Numbered from the stretch's first letter, positions 1 to 11,120 are shown. The stretch: 64,000 nt of DNA from Ichthyophis bannanicus (GCA_033557465.1 CM066043.1:112334278-112398277), one strand, 5' to 3'. Translations and numbers: made by a program. Notes: generated from the sequence alone by a model not told the origin.

Positions 1-239
1 ATGCACTCAACGTCCTGCCTGCCATAGCACCATTTTCTCTCCAGTCTTCTTTTTCCGTGGAGCCCATAGGATGTGTTCCTGCCATCGGCGGAAAAAGCTT
101 GATTTTTTTTTTTTTAACCTCCTCGTGGATTGCTTTTTCTGACTTGTCTACTGTCTGTTGTCTGTTGCATCGACTACAGGGCCAACGCTCCTTTTTTTGA
201 TTGCTTTTTCAGTTTTCCATCTTTTGTGTGTTTTTTCTC

Positions 240-2290
240 ATGGCTGGTGAAATTGAGCCGTTTGACCTTGCCACAGCTGGGTTTCCAAACATGTCCAAGC
301 TAGCCAGTGGCTTTAAAGAGTACACTAAGTATGCACACACCATTTCGGTGACCAACAGGCATAATTGGTGCCTGCAGTGTCTTGGACCTGATCATCAGTC
401 TGAGTCATGCAATCTGTGTCTGCAGATGATTAAAGGGCCAGGAGAAACAGAGGGAGTCCCTCTTCAGGCTGTTGTATTTAGCGCCCTCGGCCCTGGCATT
501 GGCATCGAGGCATTGTTGTCGAAAGGTGCCCGAGCACACTGAGCCAAGGGGCCATGATGCCACAGAGCGGAGACTCTCCATTGAACTCCAATGGGAGCCC
601 AGGAAGGATCCATCATAGATTCTGTTGATATTGAACGGAGCCAAGAGCCATGTGCATTGGCACTGGAGCACTTCCCGACTCGATGTCGTGAGCGATGGCT
701 GGGAATGACCTGCCAAGCTGCCCTGGTGGGAGGAATAAACTCCCATATCCCGGAGGGCCGCTGGCTGTCTCCCGATGAAAAAGCATCGTGGAGTCCCTGT
801 CGATGGCTGAAGTTGTCATCCCTGCCCCAACGCCTTCAGAGATGGTAGTGCTGTAAGAATGCCTTCGAGCCCTCGAGGCCCACATGGCAGTGGTGCTGGC
901 CATGCAACAAGCTGGGCCCATGATGCTAGCAGCAGTACTGCACTCCGTCCAGCCCATCCTGGAGGCTCATGCACTCCCTGCCGAGGCAGTCGCATTAGGT
1001 TGATGGTCAGTCGATGCCAGTTCCAACTGCCATTTCCCTCTCCATGCCTCGGGATCTGATGCCTCGGTGCACCAGTATCTCTGCACAATGCACCATCAGT
1101 CCCACTGATGCCTGGCATCTCCACCTGCCTTGGTTTGGCATCGAGAGAAGGCCCAGTGCTACTTTGATTTCCTCTGAGTCTGACTCCAAGGGTTGGGGGA
1201 CCAAGGAGGAATTGTTGGTGTCTGACCCGGAGTCTCCCGACCTGCCCTTGGACCCCCTTCCCCTCCATATGAATGATGGAAGTCGCCCCTGGAGGACATG
1301 TCCTTCCGGGACTTTGTCAGGGACATGTCCAAGGCCCATACTCTTCTTCCTTGAGTCAGAGGACGAGCTGAGGGTGGAGGAGTTGGATATCCTCCAGTAA
1401 CCCTCAGCTCCATGGAGGCAGTTAAAGATGCATGTGCACCGCATCCTGCAAAGGCTGCTGTTTCAGATGTGGGAGAATCCTTTCACTATGCTAGCCATCA
1501 GCCGGCGGCTGAACTCTATCTACCGGGTCCAGAAGGCACCAGGCTACGAGAAGCCACAGCTTGCCCCACAACTCCTTAGTGGTGGAATCTGCCATGAAGC
1601 GGATTAAGAGCACCAAGACCCATTTCTTGGTGCCCCCATTTCCTTTGGCAGCACCCTCAATTCCTTTGGCAGGAGATGTTTCCAGGGCTCCATGCTGATA
1701 GCCAGGATCCTCTCAACGTTACATGAGCATATTCCTTAAGGACATCATGATGGACCTGGTCGAGTGACTCCCTCATTCCTTCAGAGCATCTTGATTCCTT
1801 CCGCACTCTGGTGGGCCATAGCAAGAACTGCTTGAAATATATGGTCCGTGCAGCCTATCATGCCTTTGAGTCAGCCAGCAGGGTTGTGTCTGTGGACAAC
1901 GGAGCATGCCTTCTTGCTTGGCTCCAGTCTTCGGACCTGGAACAGTGGGTCCAGGGCAAGCTGGTGGACATGCCTTGCCGGGGGAGATCCTGTTCTGGAA
2001 ACTTGTGGAGGAGAGAGCATGTTGAGATTGAGAAGGAGCACGTGACCCTCGCCAGACTCTCAAGAGAGACTGCTGATCCTTTGTGCAAGAAGTTCCAGGA
2101 CAAGAGAACCTTTTACCAGCGCAAACGCTTGTACTACCAGAGCCCTCAGAGTGCGCAGCTGAAGATTCTGGTCCCTCACCAGCACAGTGGAAGAAGCCTC
2201 AGAAGGCCCAGCCGTCCCCCCAGCCAAAGTGTAGCTGACCTACCAGTGCTCAGAAGGGTACCTGCAAGTGGGGGAGTGGCTCATCCACTT
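240..2290 (+). pseudogene. DIRS Gag-like pseudogene (DIRS-C)
   Basis: The ATG at 240 begins MAGEIEPF, at the same relative place as the Gag start MASSGFKKC of DIRS-A copies. A zinc-binding-like segment follows (WCLQCLGPDH then C-x2-C, about 367-420), matching the CLRCLGPDH signature shared by every DIRS Gag in the window. Further on are the serine/proline-rich middle, the 'LLFRMWE'-type segment near 1450-1480 and the C-terminal block with 'DLEQWVQGKLVD' near 1935-1975. Several frameshifts and stops break the frame. In this family Gag is presumed to bind element RNA in a cytoplasmic particle. That role is family-level inference. Confidence 0.72.
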
Positions 2291-2623
2291 TGTCCATAGA
2301 TAGCCTCTCATCACCTTGGATGCTTGGGTCCTGCGAAGTGAATACATGCTGCAATTTGCCCAGTTGCCGTCACCCTTCTTATCTTGGGAGTACCCCTGGA
2401 CCTGCTGCATTGCAGCTTGCTACAGGAGGATGTCTCCACCTTTCTGACAAAGCTCTCCATCGAGCCTATGCCGCCAGCTCAAGTTTGGTGGGGATTCTAC
2501 TCCAGGTACTTTCTGGTCCCCAAAAATATGGCAGGGGAGAGGTGTGTTCCGGCCCACACTGGACCTTTGGAACCTCAACTGATTCTTAGTGCGAGAAACA
2601 TTCAAGATGGTCTTGCTGGGGAT
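2291..2623 (+). pseudogene. DIRS reverse transcriptase, N-terminal fragment (DIRS-C)
   Basis: A frame near 2490-2520 reads F-YSRYFLVPKN, equivalent to the GFYSRYFLVPK segment that opens the DIRS RT fingers domain in copy A4. The frame then reaches a segment equivalent to FKM-LLG, where the L2 LINE interrupts it. Joining base 2623 to base 7126 continues the same domain in the same order, so these are two halves of one RT. Confidence 0.7.
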
Positions 2624-2856
2624 TTATTTTATTTATTTATTTAACAACTTTTATATACTGCGCTATTTGTTATCAGTGCGGTTTACATATAACAAAGGTT
2701 GCACAATCAGAAGACTGTTCTGTGCTTACATTGTAACAGGAGATTAAACTTGGAGCAACAGGGAAACTATATACATATGTACATCAAACATAATTAGATT
2801 ACGTTGGTATTTTCAAGAAGAGCTAAGACAAGCTCAAAAATACTTGTGACAGTTAT

Positions 2857-5800
2857 CTATGTAGAGAATGAAAGGTTTGTGGGCGTTGGTGTGTGGATGA
2901 TTGGAGGCGGGGTGGATGCTTGTGCAAAGTGAAGTAGGAAAATGTGGTGTTTGATTGCCTTACGGAACTGAATAAGGTCTTTGATCGATCTTATTTCTGG
3001 TGGAAGGTCGTTCCAGCATTTCGGGGCGTAGAAGGCAAAGGTTCTTTTCTTGGTCGTCTGGGTGCACTTGATGGACTCTTCAGGGATGATCAAGGTGTTG
3101 TCAGTTATTAACCTTCTCATTCTGCTTTTCGGGGTGAGGCTGATAAGGTCACTGAGTGTCGTGGGGGCTAGGTTATTGATGATCTTGAAAATGATGAGAA
3201 GGATTTTGTATGTTAACCTGCAATGAATTGGTAGCCAGTGGAGTTCCTTAAGTATCGGGGTGATATGGTCTGATCTTGCTATACCACAGAGCACACGCGC
3301 AGCCGCATTCATAGCGAGTTGCAGCGGATTAAGGGTGTTCTTGGGGAGTCCATATAGGACGACATTTGCGTAATCAAAGTGTGGTAGAATGAGGGCCTGG
3401 AAAATGGTCCGGAAGTCATTATGGGGTAACATGGGCCTGAGGTGCCTTAGCGTTCTAATTTTATTGTAGACGGATCTGGTGGTGTTTTGTATATGCTCCT
3501 TAAAGTCAAAATGCTGGTCCAGTGTAATCCCTAGGTAGCGAATGGAGGGTTTACTAGGGAGTTCCGCGTCTCTTACTCTTAGGGATGATGGAAGGGAAAA
3601 ATCTTTGTTCCTTGATATGAACAGAACTTCAGTCTTCTTGAAGTTTATGCATAGATTTTGAGATAGTAACCAGTCAGTGATGGCACTGAAACAGTTGATA
3701 AGGTTGGTGAAGTCTGGTTGTTTGATTTTGAATGGTGTAAACAGCAAGACGTCATCCGCATAGATTAGAGTGGAGATATTGAAGAGCGTATGATGTCACA
3801 TATCGGCTGCATGTAGACATTGAACAGCAGCGCAGATAAAGAGGAGCCCTGCGGAACACCTTGATGTTGGTGGAAAGGTGCGGATGTGGTGGATCCAACC
3901 CTGACGTGCTGCCAACGATCCGATAGATAAGACCTACACCATTCCCAGGCAAGGCCACAGATGCCTTTCTCCTGGAGACGAGTGAGAAGTTGATTGTGAT
4001 TAACAGAGTCAAAGGCAGCAGAGATATCTAGAAAAATGAGAGCGAAGCCATTTTCGACCTTGTCCAATCCTCTATTCAAAGTATTGGTTAGGGTGGTGAG
4101 GAGAGTTTCTACACCGTGAGATTCTCTGAATCCGTGTTGACAGGGGTCAAGAGGTGACACTACATCAATATGATATTGAATCTGTCTCTGGACAACCTTC
4201 TCTATTATCTTGGCTAATAGAGGTATACTCGAGATTGGGCGGTAGGAGTCGGACTTTAGTGGGTCAAGTCTGTTATTCTTCAGAAGTGGTCTTATTGATG
4301 TTTGTTTGAGGAATGAGGGGAATGAGCCTGTTGCAAAGGATAGTCCAATGATGTTGATTAGAATTGGACTAAGTTCAACTCGCAGAGATCTGACCCAGTA
4401 TGCTGGGCAGGGGTCACTTGGAGCTGTAGAAGTGTTGATGATAGCAATGAGATCTTGGATGTTTTTCTCTGTTGGAGTGGTGAACATTGTGATAGGTGGA
4501 AGTGAGGTGTGAGCATGGCAGGTAGAGGTAACTGAAACTGTGTCGGTTATGGAAGTTTTGGATTGGAGGTGGTCAGCATACGACTGGGGGGAAATAGGAT
4601 CAAGTTGGGTCGGTGAAGGTTCCTTAATTAGGGATTTTGCTAGGCTGAAGAGGTCTCTAGATTTGTTTAGAGAGCGGAGAAGGAGCTTGGCATGGTATTC
4701 GCTCATCCTGATGTATATAGCATCGCGGTGGAATTTAAGGTGGTTTAGGTAAGTTACTTTGTCAGTTTTGGAGCGGGATCTTCTCCATTTCCTTTCAAGT
4801 TTCCTAAGGGAGAGGAGAGATGTCCGAAGATCTGCTGTGAACCACGGAGCTGAATGTCTTTTGCTTTTACAGCTTTTGGGGGCTGATGATTTGTCTATGG
4901 CTGGTAGTTGAGCGAATGTTTTCAGTGTGACGTTCCAGTTGGTGATTGCTTCATCAAGGTCAGGAGACATTAGTTTGAGTGTAGGTAAGGCGTGATTAAT
5001 GAACTCTTCTCTATCAAGTGGTCTGAAGTGAGAAGTAATTCTGGATTCTGCACTGGTGTCATTGGGTGGGGATTGAGTAAGATGAGCGGGTATCTGGAAT
5101 GTGATTAACTTATGGTCCGACCAAGGGATAGGGGTGATATCCATGTTGAGGTTGGCCTTCTGGCTGGCAGCAGAGTGGGGAGCGAAAATTAGGTCCAGCG
5201 GGTTTCCTTTAAGATGGGTGGAGGTGTTCACTAGTTGTTCAAACCCAAGTGTTTGCATAGCTTCTAGGAAGGCGTCTGCTTGGTTGGACTGCAGGGAGGG
5301 TAAGTTGAAGTCTCCGAGCAGCCAGTTGGGGGTTGCAAGGGTTAGCTGGGTTGCAGGCTAAGTCAATGAAGGTAGAGATGACCTTGGGTGGAGAGGAGGG
5401 GGATCTATAAATGAGGTTTATGGTGATATCTTTTTTGGCAATGGTGATTATGTCCGTGTGTATGGAGCTCTTGGATGTGAGTAGTTGAAATCTTAGGTCT
5501 GTTTTTGCAAGGATAAAAACTCCACCACCTTTCCGGTTGGCCCTGTGGCAGGTGTGAATGGAGAAGTTGGGAGGGATTAGTTGGTTTATGAGGGCTGTAT
5601 CAGTATCCTTGAGCCATGATTCTGTCACCATGAGGAGATCCAGGCCATGGGCAGCTATCAGGTCGGGGATGACCGGCCATTTCTTGCATACGGAGCGTGA
5701 GTTTACAAGGGCACATTTCAGGAAAAGTTGTGTTTTTGGTGGAGCTTTTTTGGGGTTATCCGGATGATTGAGAGCCACGTGCAGTAGGTGTGAGTGTCGA

Positions 5801-5967
5801 GAGTGGTGTGGGAGACCGGTAGCAGAGTGGAAGGGGTTAGAATGATTCTTCTTGCCCAGGTGGGGTAGGGTAGTGATGTGGTACTGCCCAGTTGAGAGGG
5901 CTAAGGAGCATTGTAAGGTGTTTGCTAGGAGGACTATGGACAAGAGGGTGAGTAGAGGGAGGGCCAT
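2857..5967 (-). pseudogene. L2-like LINE ORF: AP endonuclease + reverse transcriptase
   Basis: The protein nicks target DNA and reverse-transcribes the LINE RNA there. The first frame (5967-5239) has endonuclease motifs VNSRSV, VTESWL and an RKGGG segment. The second (upstream of 5258 to 3765) has LGDFN, DLIFA and WSDHK, then RT motifs YRPIS, LDISAAFDSV and GVPQGSSLS. The third (about 3770-2857) starts with YADDVLLF and ends with the L2-type C-terminus (HITPILKELHWLPI). Only two frameshifts, near 5330 and 3765, separate the three frames, and all catalytic boxes I looked for are present. The total is about 1,030 codons, near full length for an L2-type ORF2. The start at 5967 is followed by a hydrophobic leucine-rich stretch. 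Confidence 0.87.
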
Positions 5968-6490
5968 GGTGGCTTGGTGGCTGTTGCGTGGCCTTGAGGT
6001 GAGAGAGTAGTAATGCTACTTATTCGTGCCAAAGTTAGAGAGTGTATGAGGACGTGTCGCCAATTGGAACAAATTACAGTGGAGACAGCGTGTGAGGAAG
6101 AAACAGTAAGGGCCTTACAAAGTGCTTGGAGGAATAACACTGTAGCATATAGAAATGATTACTTAGTATCACAATATGGTAAATTACCATGTAGCAATGT
6201 TACTTAGAGATGAACTCCAGGACAACAAAGGCAGCAGAGACAACAGACTTAACACTTATGAGATTTAATACAATGAGGAATAACACTAGTATATAGAACA
6301 GATCACTTAGTAACCTAATGTAGCAATTATCATGTGGCAATATTATTTAGAGATGTGCTCCGGAACAAACAAAAGCAGCGGAAAACAAAGTTACTGAAAG
6401 TACCTCAAGCAGAGGGTTGTGAGATGCTGGGATTGTGCGGCTACAGGGCTCAGCGGGCTGGTTCGAGAGATCGCCTAGGTGGTGGCCTTG
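5968..6490 (-). other. L2-like LINE 5' leader with an internal duplication
   Basis: AT-rich leader between the monomers and the ORF. It holds an imperfect direct duplication: about 6140-6230 ('tagcatatagaaatgattact...') resembles about 6285-6375 ('tagtatatagaacagatcact...'). No other gene is seen. It is best read as part of the LINE 5' untranslated region. Confidence 0.5.
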
Positions 6491-7119
6491 CAGGATGGCT
6501 CCTCCTCCTCCTCCCACAGCCCCGATTGGGCTGGAGATCACCGAGCGGGAAAGCTGGCAGGCCCGCTCAGGGTGCTCGACCCCGATCGGGGGAGCGGAAA
6601 ATGGCTGCGGGCTGTGTAGTTGTCCCGCCCACGGCAGCTTCTTTTAGTTGCAGGATGGCTCCTCCTCCTTCTCCCACAGCCCCGATTGGGCTGGAGATCC
6701 CCGAGTAGAAAAGCTGGCAGGCCCGCTCAGGGTGCTCGACCCAGATCGGGGGAGCGGAAGATGGCTGCGGGCTGTGTAGTTGTCCCGCTGAAGGCGGCTT
6801 CTTTATGGTTGCAGGATGGCTCCTCCTCCTTCTCCCACAGCCCCGATTGGGCTGGAGATCCCCGAGCGGGAAAGCTCGCAGACCCGCTCAGGGTGCTCAA
6901 CCCTGATCGGGGGAGCGGAAGATGGCTGCGGGCTGTGTAGTTGCCCCGCCCACGGCGGCTTCTTTTACTTGCAGGATGGCTCCTCCTCCTTCTCCCACAG
7001 CCCCGATTGGGCTGGAGATCCCCGAGCAGGAAAGCTGGCAGGCCCGCTCAGGGTGCTCGACCCCGATTGGGGGAGCGGAAGATGGCTGCGGGCTGTGTAG
7101 TTGTCCTGCCGACGCCGAC
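6491..7119 (-). repeat. Four 160-bp tandem monomers at the LINE 5' end, promoter-like
   Basis: Units start at 6491, 6651, 6812 and 6972 ('caggatggctcctcctcc'), a period of 160-161 bases; the last unit is cut at the insertion boundary. Each contains 'gagcggaaRatggctgcggg'. On the LINE strand this reads GCCATCTTCCGCTC in three of the four, a YY1-type core next to an ETS-type GGAA. Tandem 5' promoter monomers are known for mouse L1. Here the promoter role is inferred from position (the extreme 5' end of a full-length LINE), GC content and motif repetition. The plus-strand open frames across it are by-products of the period. Confidence 0.7.
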
Positions 7120-7404
7120 GGGGATGCTTCTCCCTTACCTTCTCAAGGACAATTGGCTATGCTCCTTGGAACTCAAGGATGTGTATACGCACACTGCGAT
7201 CCACTCTGTTCACCAGCTTGCTCTAGGGGGTCAACACTACGAGTAACTCCAGTTTGCTCTGGAGGGTTAGCTCTACCAGTAACTCCGGTTTGCTCTGGAG
7301 GGTTAGCTCTACCAGTACCGGGTGCTTCCCTTCAAACTCACCCCAGCTCCCAGAGTCTTCACAAAATGCCTCGCGGTGGTGGCCACTTTATCTCTGGGGA
7401 TCTT
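7120..7404 (+). pseudogene. DIRS-C reverse transcriptase, resumed after the LINE
   Basis: Reads LPYLLKDNWLCSLELKDVYTHT (in two pieces: LPYLLKDN, then WLCSLELKDVYTH), the RT palm motif A region that is WLCSLDLKDAYTH in copy A4. A triplicated 'actccggtttgctctggagggttagctctaccagta'-like stretch (7240-7318) follows, then RVFTK-CLAVVA-like codons (about 7340-7380). It ends at 7404, where DIRS-A copy A1 begins. The triplication inside an RT is probably local slippage after the element died. Confidence 0.72.
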
Positions 7405-7823
7405 CATCTTTCTCCAGGACCAAGCAAGAAGTCAGCCCTCACATATGGGTGTCATCGGTGCCAATGAAGCCCCAGCGGAGCATTTCCCCAGCTTTCCATG
7501 AAAGCCTTTGGGAATGCTGGCATGCATGCGCGGTTCCTTTCCCGCCTAAAGGTGCCATCTTACCTCAGTCTCTTTTTTTCCGAGAAGCCCATCGGACATG
7601 TGTCCTGTTCTCCCGGATAAAAGTGATTTTTTTCTTCGGCGATTTTTTGCTATTTTTCTCCGGTTCGATGCCGGTTCCCCTCCCGCCTGGTTCGGTACAC
7701 CAGTATCGAGCCCGTTTATTTCTTTTTCGGTTTTTGCCCTTCGTGGCTGGCGTTCGCGCCCTTTTTTCATTTTTTCCCTGGAAGGCCGGTCTTTTGACCT
7801 CGCAGGGGCTCTTTTTTTCCCCG

Positions 7824-8983
7824 ATGGCTTCCAGTGGTTTCAAAAAGTGTGATCGGTGTAAGAAACTTATATCTCTCACTGACACACACGACTGCTGCCT
7901 TCGGTGCCTCGGCCCTGACCACGACCCCAAGTCGTGTGTGCCATGTGGGAAGATGTCTTCCAAGGCACTCAAAAGTCACAGCATCAGAAGGAAAGGATTT
8001 TCTCGAACTCTGCCTCCGGCCGAGCCCGGACCTCATCTGAGGCCTCGACATCTTGGGATTCCGATCCCGAGCGCCGTCGAAGCGCCTTGGACAGGTGGTC
8101 CCCCAACCGGGAATGCAAGAGGAAGAAGCGGCTCATGAGGGCGGCGTCGGAGGAGGTCCCTGGACCCTCGAGGGCCAGCTCTAAGACCCCCGACCGCTGT
8201 CCCGGGCCCGTGGACCAAGAGAAGCCTGCCAAAGTTCCTCGCGTGAAGCCGGAGTCTGCTGGACACGTAAGCCCGGTAGTCCTCGTGGACTCTCCTCCCA
8301 GAGAGCAGACGTCGGGCCTGGCGCTGCCGGGGCCCGAGTCGGTGGCTGCTGCGTCTCCTGAGCTGAGTCTCAGGATGACAGCCTTGCAGATTGTCTGCCT
8401 TCATGGAGCAGCAGCGGGCACTGATGGCCAGCCTGTCTGGCGCATCTGCCCCGACCACCGGGACGTTGATTTCGAAGTCAACCCCGGAGACCGAGCCGAT
8501 ACTCGAGACCCTCGTGGCTCGAAGGGGTCCTCGGTCGAGGTCTCCCTCGACCTCCCGTTCGGGACCGAGGGTGTCGACGCCGGTGCCCCCGGCGTCGGGG
8601 CGGGTGCCTGGGGCCCCGCGTGGTCGGACCCTGACTTCTCGGATGAGTCCGCCTGGGAGACAGAGGACGAGGAGTCTCCCGATACCTTTAAGACTCGGTG
8701 CGTCCCGTCGGACTCACCGCAGTCTGAGCCCCGGAGTAGATCCCCTCCGGAGGACACTAGGTTCTCGGAGTTCGTCCGGGATATGGCCGCTGCCTTGGCT
8801 ATCCCTGCCGATCCCGAGGAAGAGCCTCGAGCCGAGGAGCTCGATGCTCTACAGTACGACTCTCCTCCGAAGGAGGCCTTTACTGTCCCGGTTCCTCCGA
8901 TGCTGGAACGGCTCCTCTTCCGGATGTGGGAGGCACCGGCCTCGGCGCCGGTTCTGAGCAAGCGAGTCGATTCCATCTATTGA
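7824..8983 (+). pseudogene. DIRS-A Gag (copy A1)
   Basis: Start ATG at 7824 (MASSGFKKCDRCKK). A Cys/His cluster follows: C-x2-C, then CCLRCLGPDHDPKSC and PCGK. It resembles a zinc knuckle and suggests nucleic-acid binding. One frameshift near 7975 moves the frame, which then stays open to 8983. That part holds a basic KRKKR tract, a long Ser/Pro/Glu-rich linker, the segment FSEFVRDMAAALAIP and the conserved LLFRMWEAPAS block near residue 360. The start was chosen because copies A4 and A6 begin at the same codon with the same leader. Gag function is family-level inference. Confidence 0.8.
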
Positions 8984-9129
8984 CTCCACAAAAGCCCTGG
9001 TTTCCAGAAAGCACAGCTACCACACCATTCCATGGTTGTGGAATCGGCCTTGCATCATCTGAAGAGTCAGAAGATGCACTCTGCGGTGCCCCCCGGCAGA
9101 GAGGCCCGCAACCTCGATGGCGTTGGTAG

Positions 9130-9507
9130 AAGGTTTACTAATTGCTCCCCGACATCTTTTAAAATTTGGCCGTGTCCCAAACACGGGGCTTTTCCTACCT
9201 TTCCTACTACTATGAACCCACACAATTCTTCCTCCCTTGTCTTTCCTCTTTTTTTTCATCCCTGTGGCCAACTCTATTAGAAGCCCCCTCACCACCACCT
9301 TCGACCCATCCCACACATCTCCCGAAGGTACCCCACCACCATGTTCCAGTACAAATACTCTTTAATCACCCCTTTTCCTTATCCCTCCAGTCCAGTCCAG
9401 GCGCATGGATTATGCCCTATTACCAGCAGATGGAGACTGAGTATCACAGATTTTGATGATGTCATAGTATAAGGGTTCTGTGCACCTCCTCTCAGTACCA
9501 ATCAGAT
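9130..9507. other. Unassigned pyrimidine-rich repeat stretch
   Basis: Replaces DIRS-A Gag abruptly at 9130. It is C/T-rich on the plus strand and ends with 'cagcagatggagactgagtatcac' and a short segment joining CR1. I recognise no coding domain. It occurs a second time, inverted, at 15053-15429. Confidence 0.4.
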
Positions 9508-9683
9508 TTGTCTGACAAGACCTGCCTCTGGTGAATCCATGCTGCCTCGGATCCTGTAATCCGCTGGACTCCAGAAACCTCACTGTTTTCTCTTTCAGCA
9601 GCGTTTCCAATAATTTACTCACCACCGAAGTTAAACTAACCGGCCTGTAGTTTTCAACCACATCCTTACTTCCGCTTTTGTGT
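9508..9683 (-). pseudogene. CR1 reverse transcriptase fragment
   Basis: The minus strand encodes VENYRPVSLTSVVSKLLE and QHGFTRGRSCQTNLI, the RT segment before motif A in CR1 LINEs. It matches 32208-32394 in the longer CR1 of this window nearly base for base. It is too short to function and is flanked directly by DIRS-A Gag. Confidence 0.85.
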
Positions 9684-10447
9684 GCTTTTCGGTGCCCGCC
9701 CGGCCGGAGCCGCTCGATTCCTCCTCGGAGGGGTCGGGGTGGGAGACGGAGGACAAGGAGTCCCCGGACACTTCTCAGACCCGGTGCGTCCCATAGGACT
9801 CACCGGAGTCCGAGCCTCGGAGAAGGTCCCCCCCCCGGGAGGATACCCGGTTGTCGGACTTCGTGAGGGATATGGCCTTGGCCTTCCCCGCAGATTCTGA
9901 GGAGGAGCCTCAAGCCAAGGAGCTCGAGGCCCTCCAGTACGACTCTCCACCGAAGGAGTCCTTTACTGTACCGGTTCCTCCGATACTGGAACGGCTGCTC
10001 TTCCGCATGTGGGAGGCACCGGCCTCAGCGCTGGTTCTCAGCAATTGGTCGTTTCCATTTATCGAGTCCGTAAGAGCCCTGGGTTCCAGAAGGCACAGCT
10101 ATTTTGCACCACTCCATGGTTGTGGAATCGGCCATGCATCGTCTGAAGAGTCAGAAGATGCACTCCTCGGTGCCACCCCCAGCAGGGAGGCCCAGAACCT
10201 GGATGCCCTCGGTAGAAAGTTCTTCCAGGGCTCTATGCTGGCTTGCTGTGTCCAGACATACCAGCTGTACATGGGCATGTACCTCAGAGTTCTCTGCTGG
10301 CCTCTCCGAGGAACCTTTGCAGAGGTTCAAAGCTTTGTTATCGGGGATTCGAGAGTGCTCGAAGTTTATATCTCGAGCAGCCTATGATGGCTTCAGCCCG
10401 AGTAGCAGCAGCCGGCATCGGTGCACGCCGTCAGGCCTGGCTACAAC
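9684..10447 (+). pseudogene. DIRS-A Gag C-terminal fragment (copy A1, second piece)
   Basis: Contains SDFVRDMALAFPADSEEEP, ALQYDSPPKES-FTVPVPP, LLFRMWEAPASA and MHRLKSQKMHSS, which together match the central and C-terminal Gag of A4 and A6. The end (about 10370-10447) is the ARRQAWLQL region, where the sequence switches to recombinase without passing through RT. Frameshifts are present. Confidence 0.75.
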
Positions 10448-11120
10448 TTGCAACAACTTACTTGCCCACCGTTTGAGCCGATGGCTACCTGTCATTTACG
10501 CTTCCTTTCCTGGAAGGCATTGTTCTTGGTGGCTCTTACCCTCGGCCAGGCGTGTGAGTGAACTACAGGCTCTGGTTTCTGATAGACCGTACTCACGTTT
10601 CGATAACAGTGTGGTCTTACGGGACTCATCCTAAGTTCCTTCCAATGTTTGTCTCCTCTTTCCACCTCAATCAAGAGGTGATTCTTCTGACCTTTTTTCC
10701 CAGGCCGCATTCCAGCCAGGCTTAAATGGTCTTGCATACCTTAGACTGTAGGAGGGCATTGTCTTTCTACATTGACCGTACGCAGGGACATCGAAGGGCT
10801 ATTCAGCTCTTCGTGTCTTTTGACCCTAATAAGATGGGGTTACCTGTCTCCAAGCATACCCTGTCCATTTGGGTAGCAGACTGTATCGCCTGGGTGTATA
10901 GGGCAGCCGGCCTGTCCTTGCAGGGTCGAGTCACGGCCCACTGTGTCAGGGCGAAGGCTGCGTCAGTAGCTCATCTCCACTCTGTTCCGTTGTCAGACAT
11001 CTGCCGGGCCGCTACTTGGTCTTCAAGCCAGACTTTTGCGGCCCATTACTGCCTCGAGAGGGAGTCCCACAGGGACGTTGCTTTCGGTCAGGCGGTACTC
11101 CGTAATCTCTTTGAGGTTTA
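10448..11120 (+). pseudogene. DIRS-A tyrosine recombinase, C-terminal catalytic part (A1)
   Basis: DIRS elements use a tyrosine recombinase in place of an integrase. The fragment holds SARRVSELQALVSD (catalytic Arg box), then after a frameshift near 10630 the run TQGHRRA-QLFVSFDPNK, the box HCVRAKAASVAH (H-x-x-R), TWSSSQTFAAHYCLE (Trp and probable catalytic Tyr) and the end LRNLFEV at 11118. All the catalytic boxes I looked for are present, unlike copies A3 and A4. The N-terminal core-binding part is deleted. Confidence 0.82.

Larger units (their letters stand above)
1..2623 (+). mobile_element. DIRS-like retrotransposon DIRS-C, 5' part
   Basis: Decayed DIRS-type (tyrosine recombinase) retrotransposon. 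The first 200 bases resemble the leaders of the other DIRS copies here (a 'ttttccgtggagccca' block, T-runs) and are followed by a Gag-like reading frame and the start of a reverse transcriptase. It is the most diverged DIRS subfamily in the window. It is cut at 2623 by an L2-like LINE on the opposite strand and resumes at 7120. Its left terminus lies outside the window. The assignment rests on protein-level similarity to the other copies in the window, not on a database search. Confidence 0.8.
2624..7119 (-). mobile_element. Full-length L2-like non-LTR retrotransposon
   Basis: Complete LINE on the minus strand. The 3' end (2624-2700) has a TAAA-rich tail preceded by the short hairpin ('gcgctat...agtgcgg') seen at other L2-like ends in this window. 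The body encodes an endonuclease plus reverse transcriptase (5967-2857). The 5' end carries four GC-rich 160-bp monomers (6491-7119). The element splits the DIRS-C RT, and the six bases GGGGAT occur on both sides (2618-2623 and 7120-7125), consistent with a target-site duplication. Having both ends is unusual, since most LINE copies are 5' truncated. Confidence 0.87.
9130..10256. repeat. Left arm of a large inverted duplication
   Basis: Bases 9130-10256 are present again, inverted, at 14306-15429. By eye the arms differ at few positions, including small indels such as one missing C near 14431 and one extra base in the G-run near 14725. The arm contains an unassigned pyrimidine-rich stretch (9130-9507), a CR1 RT fragment (9508-9683) and a DIRS-A Gag fragment (9684-10256). 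At its inner edge Gag continues normally, so this side looks like the source context for the Gag part. Confidence 0.87.

Noticed and set aside
6334..7467. Several plus-strand open frames with repeated 'MAAGCVV...APPPSPTAPIGLE' segments
   Set aside because: They are produced by the 160-bp tandem monomers of the LINE 5' end; the repeat is a multiple of no codon length and frames alternate between units.
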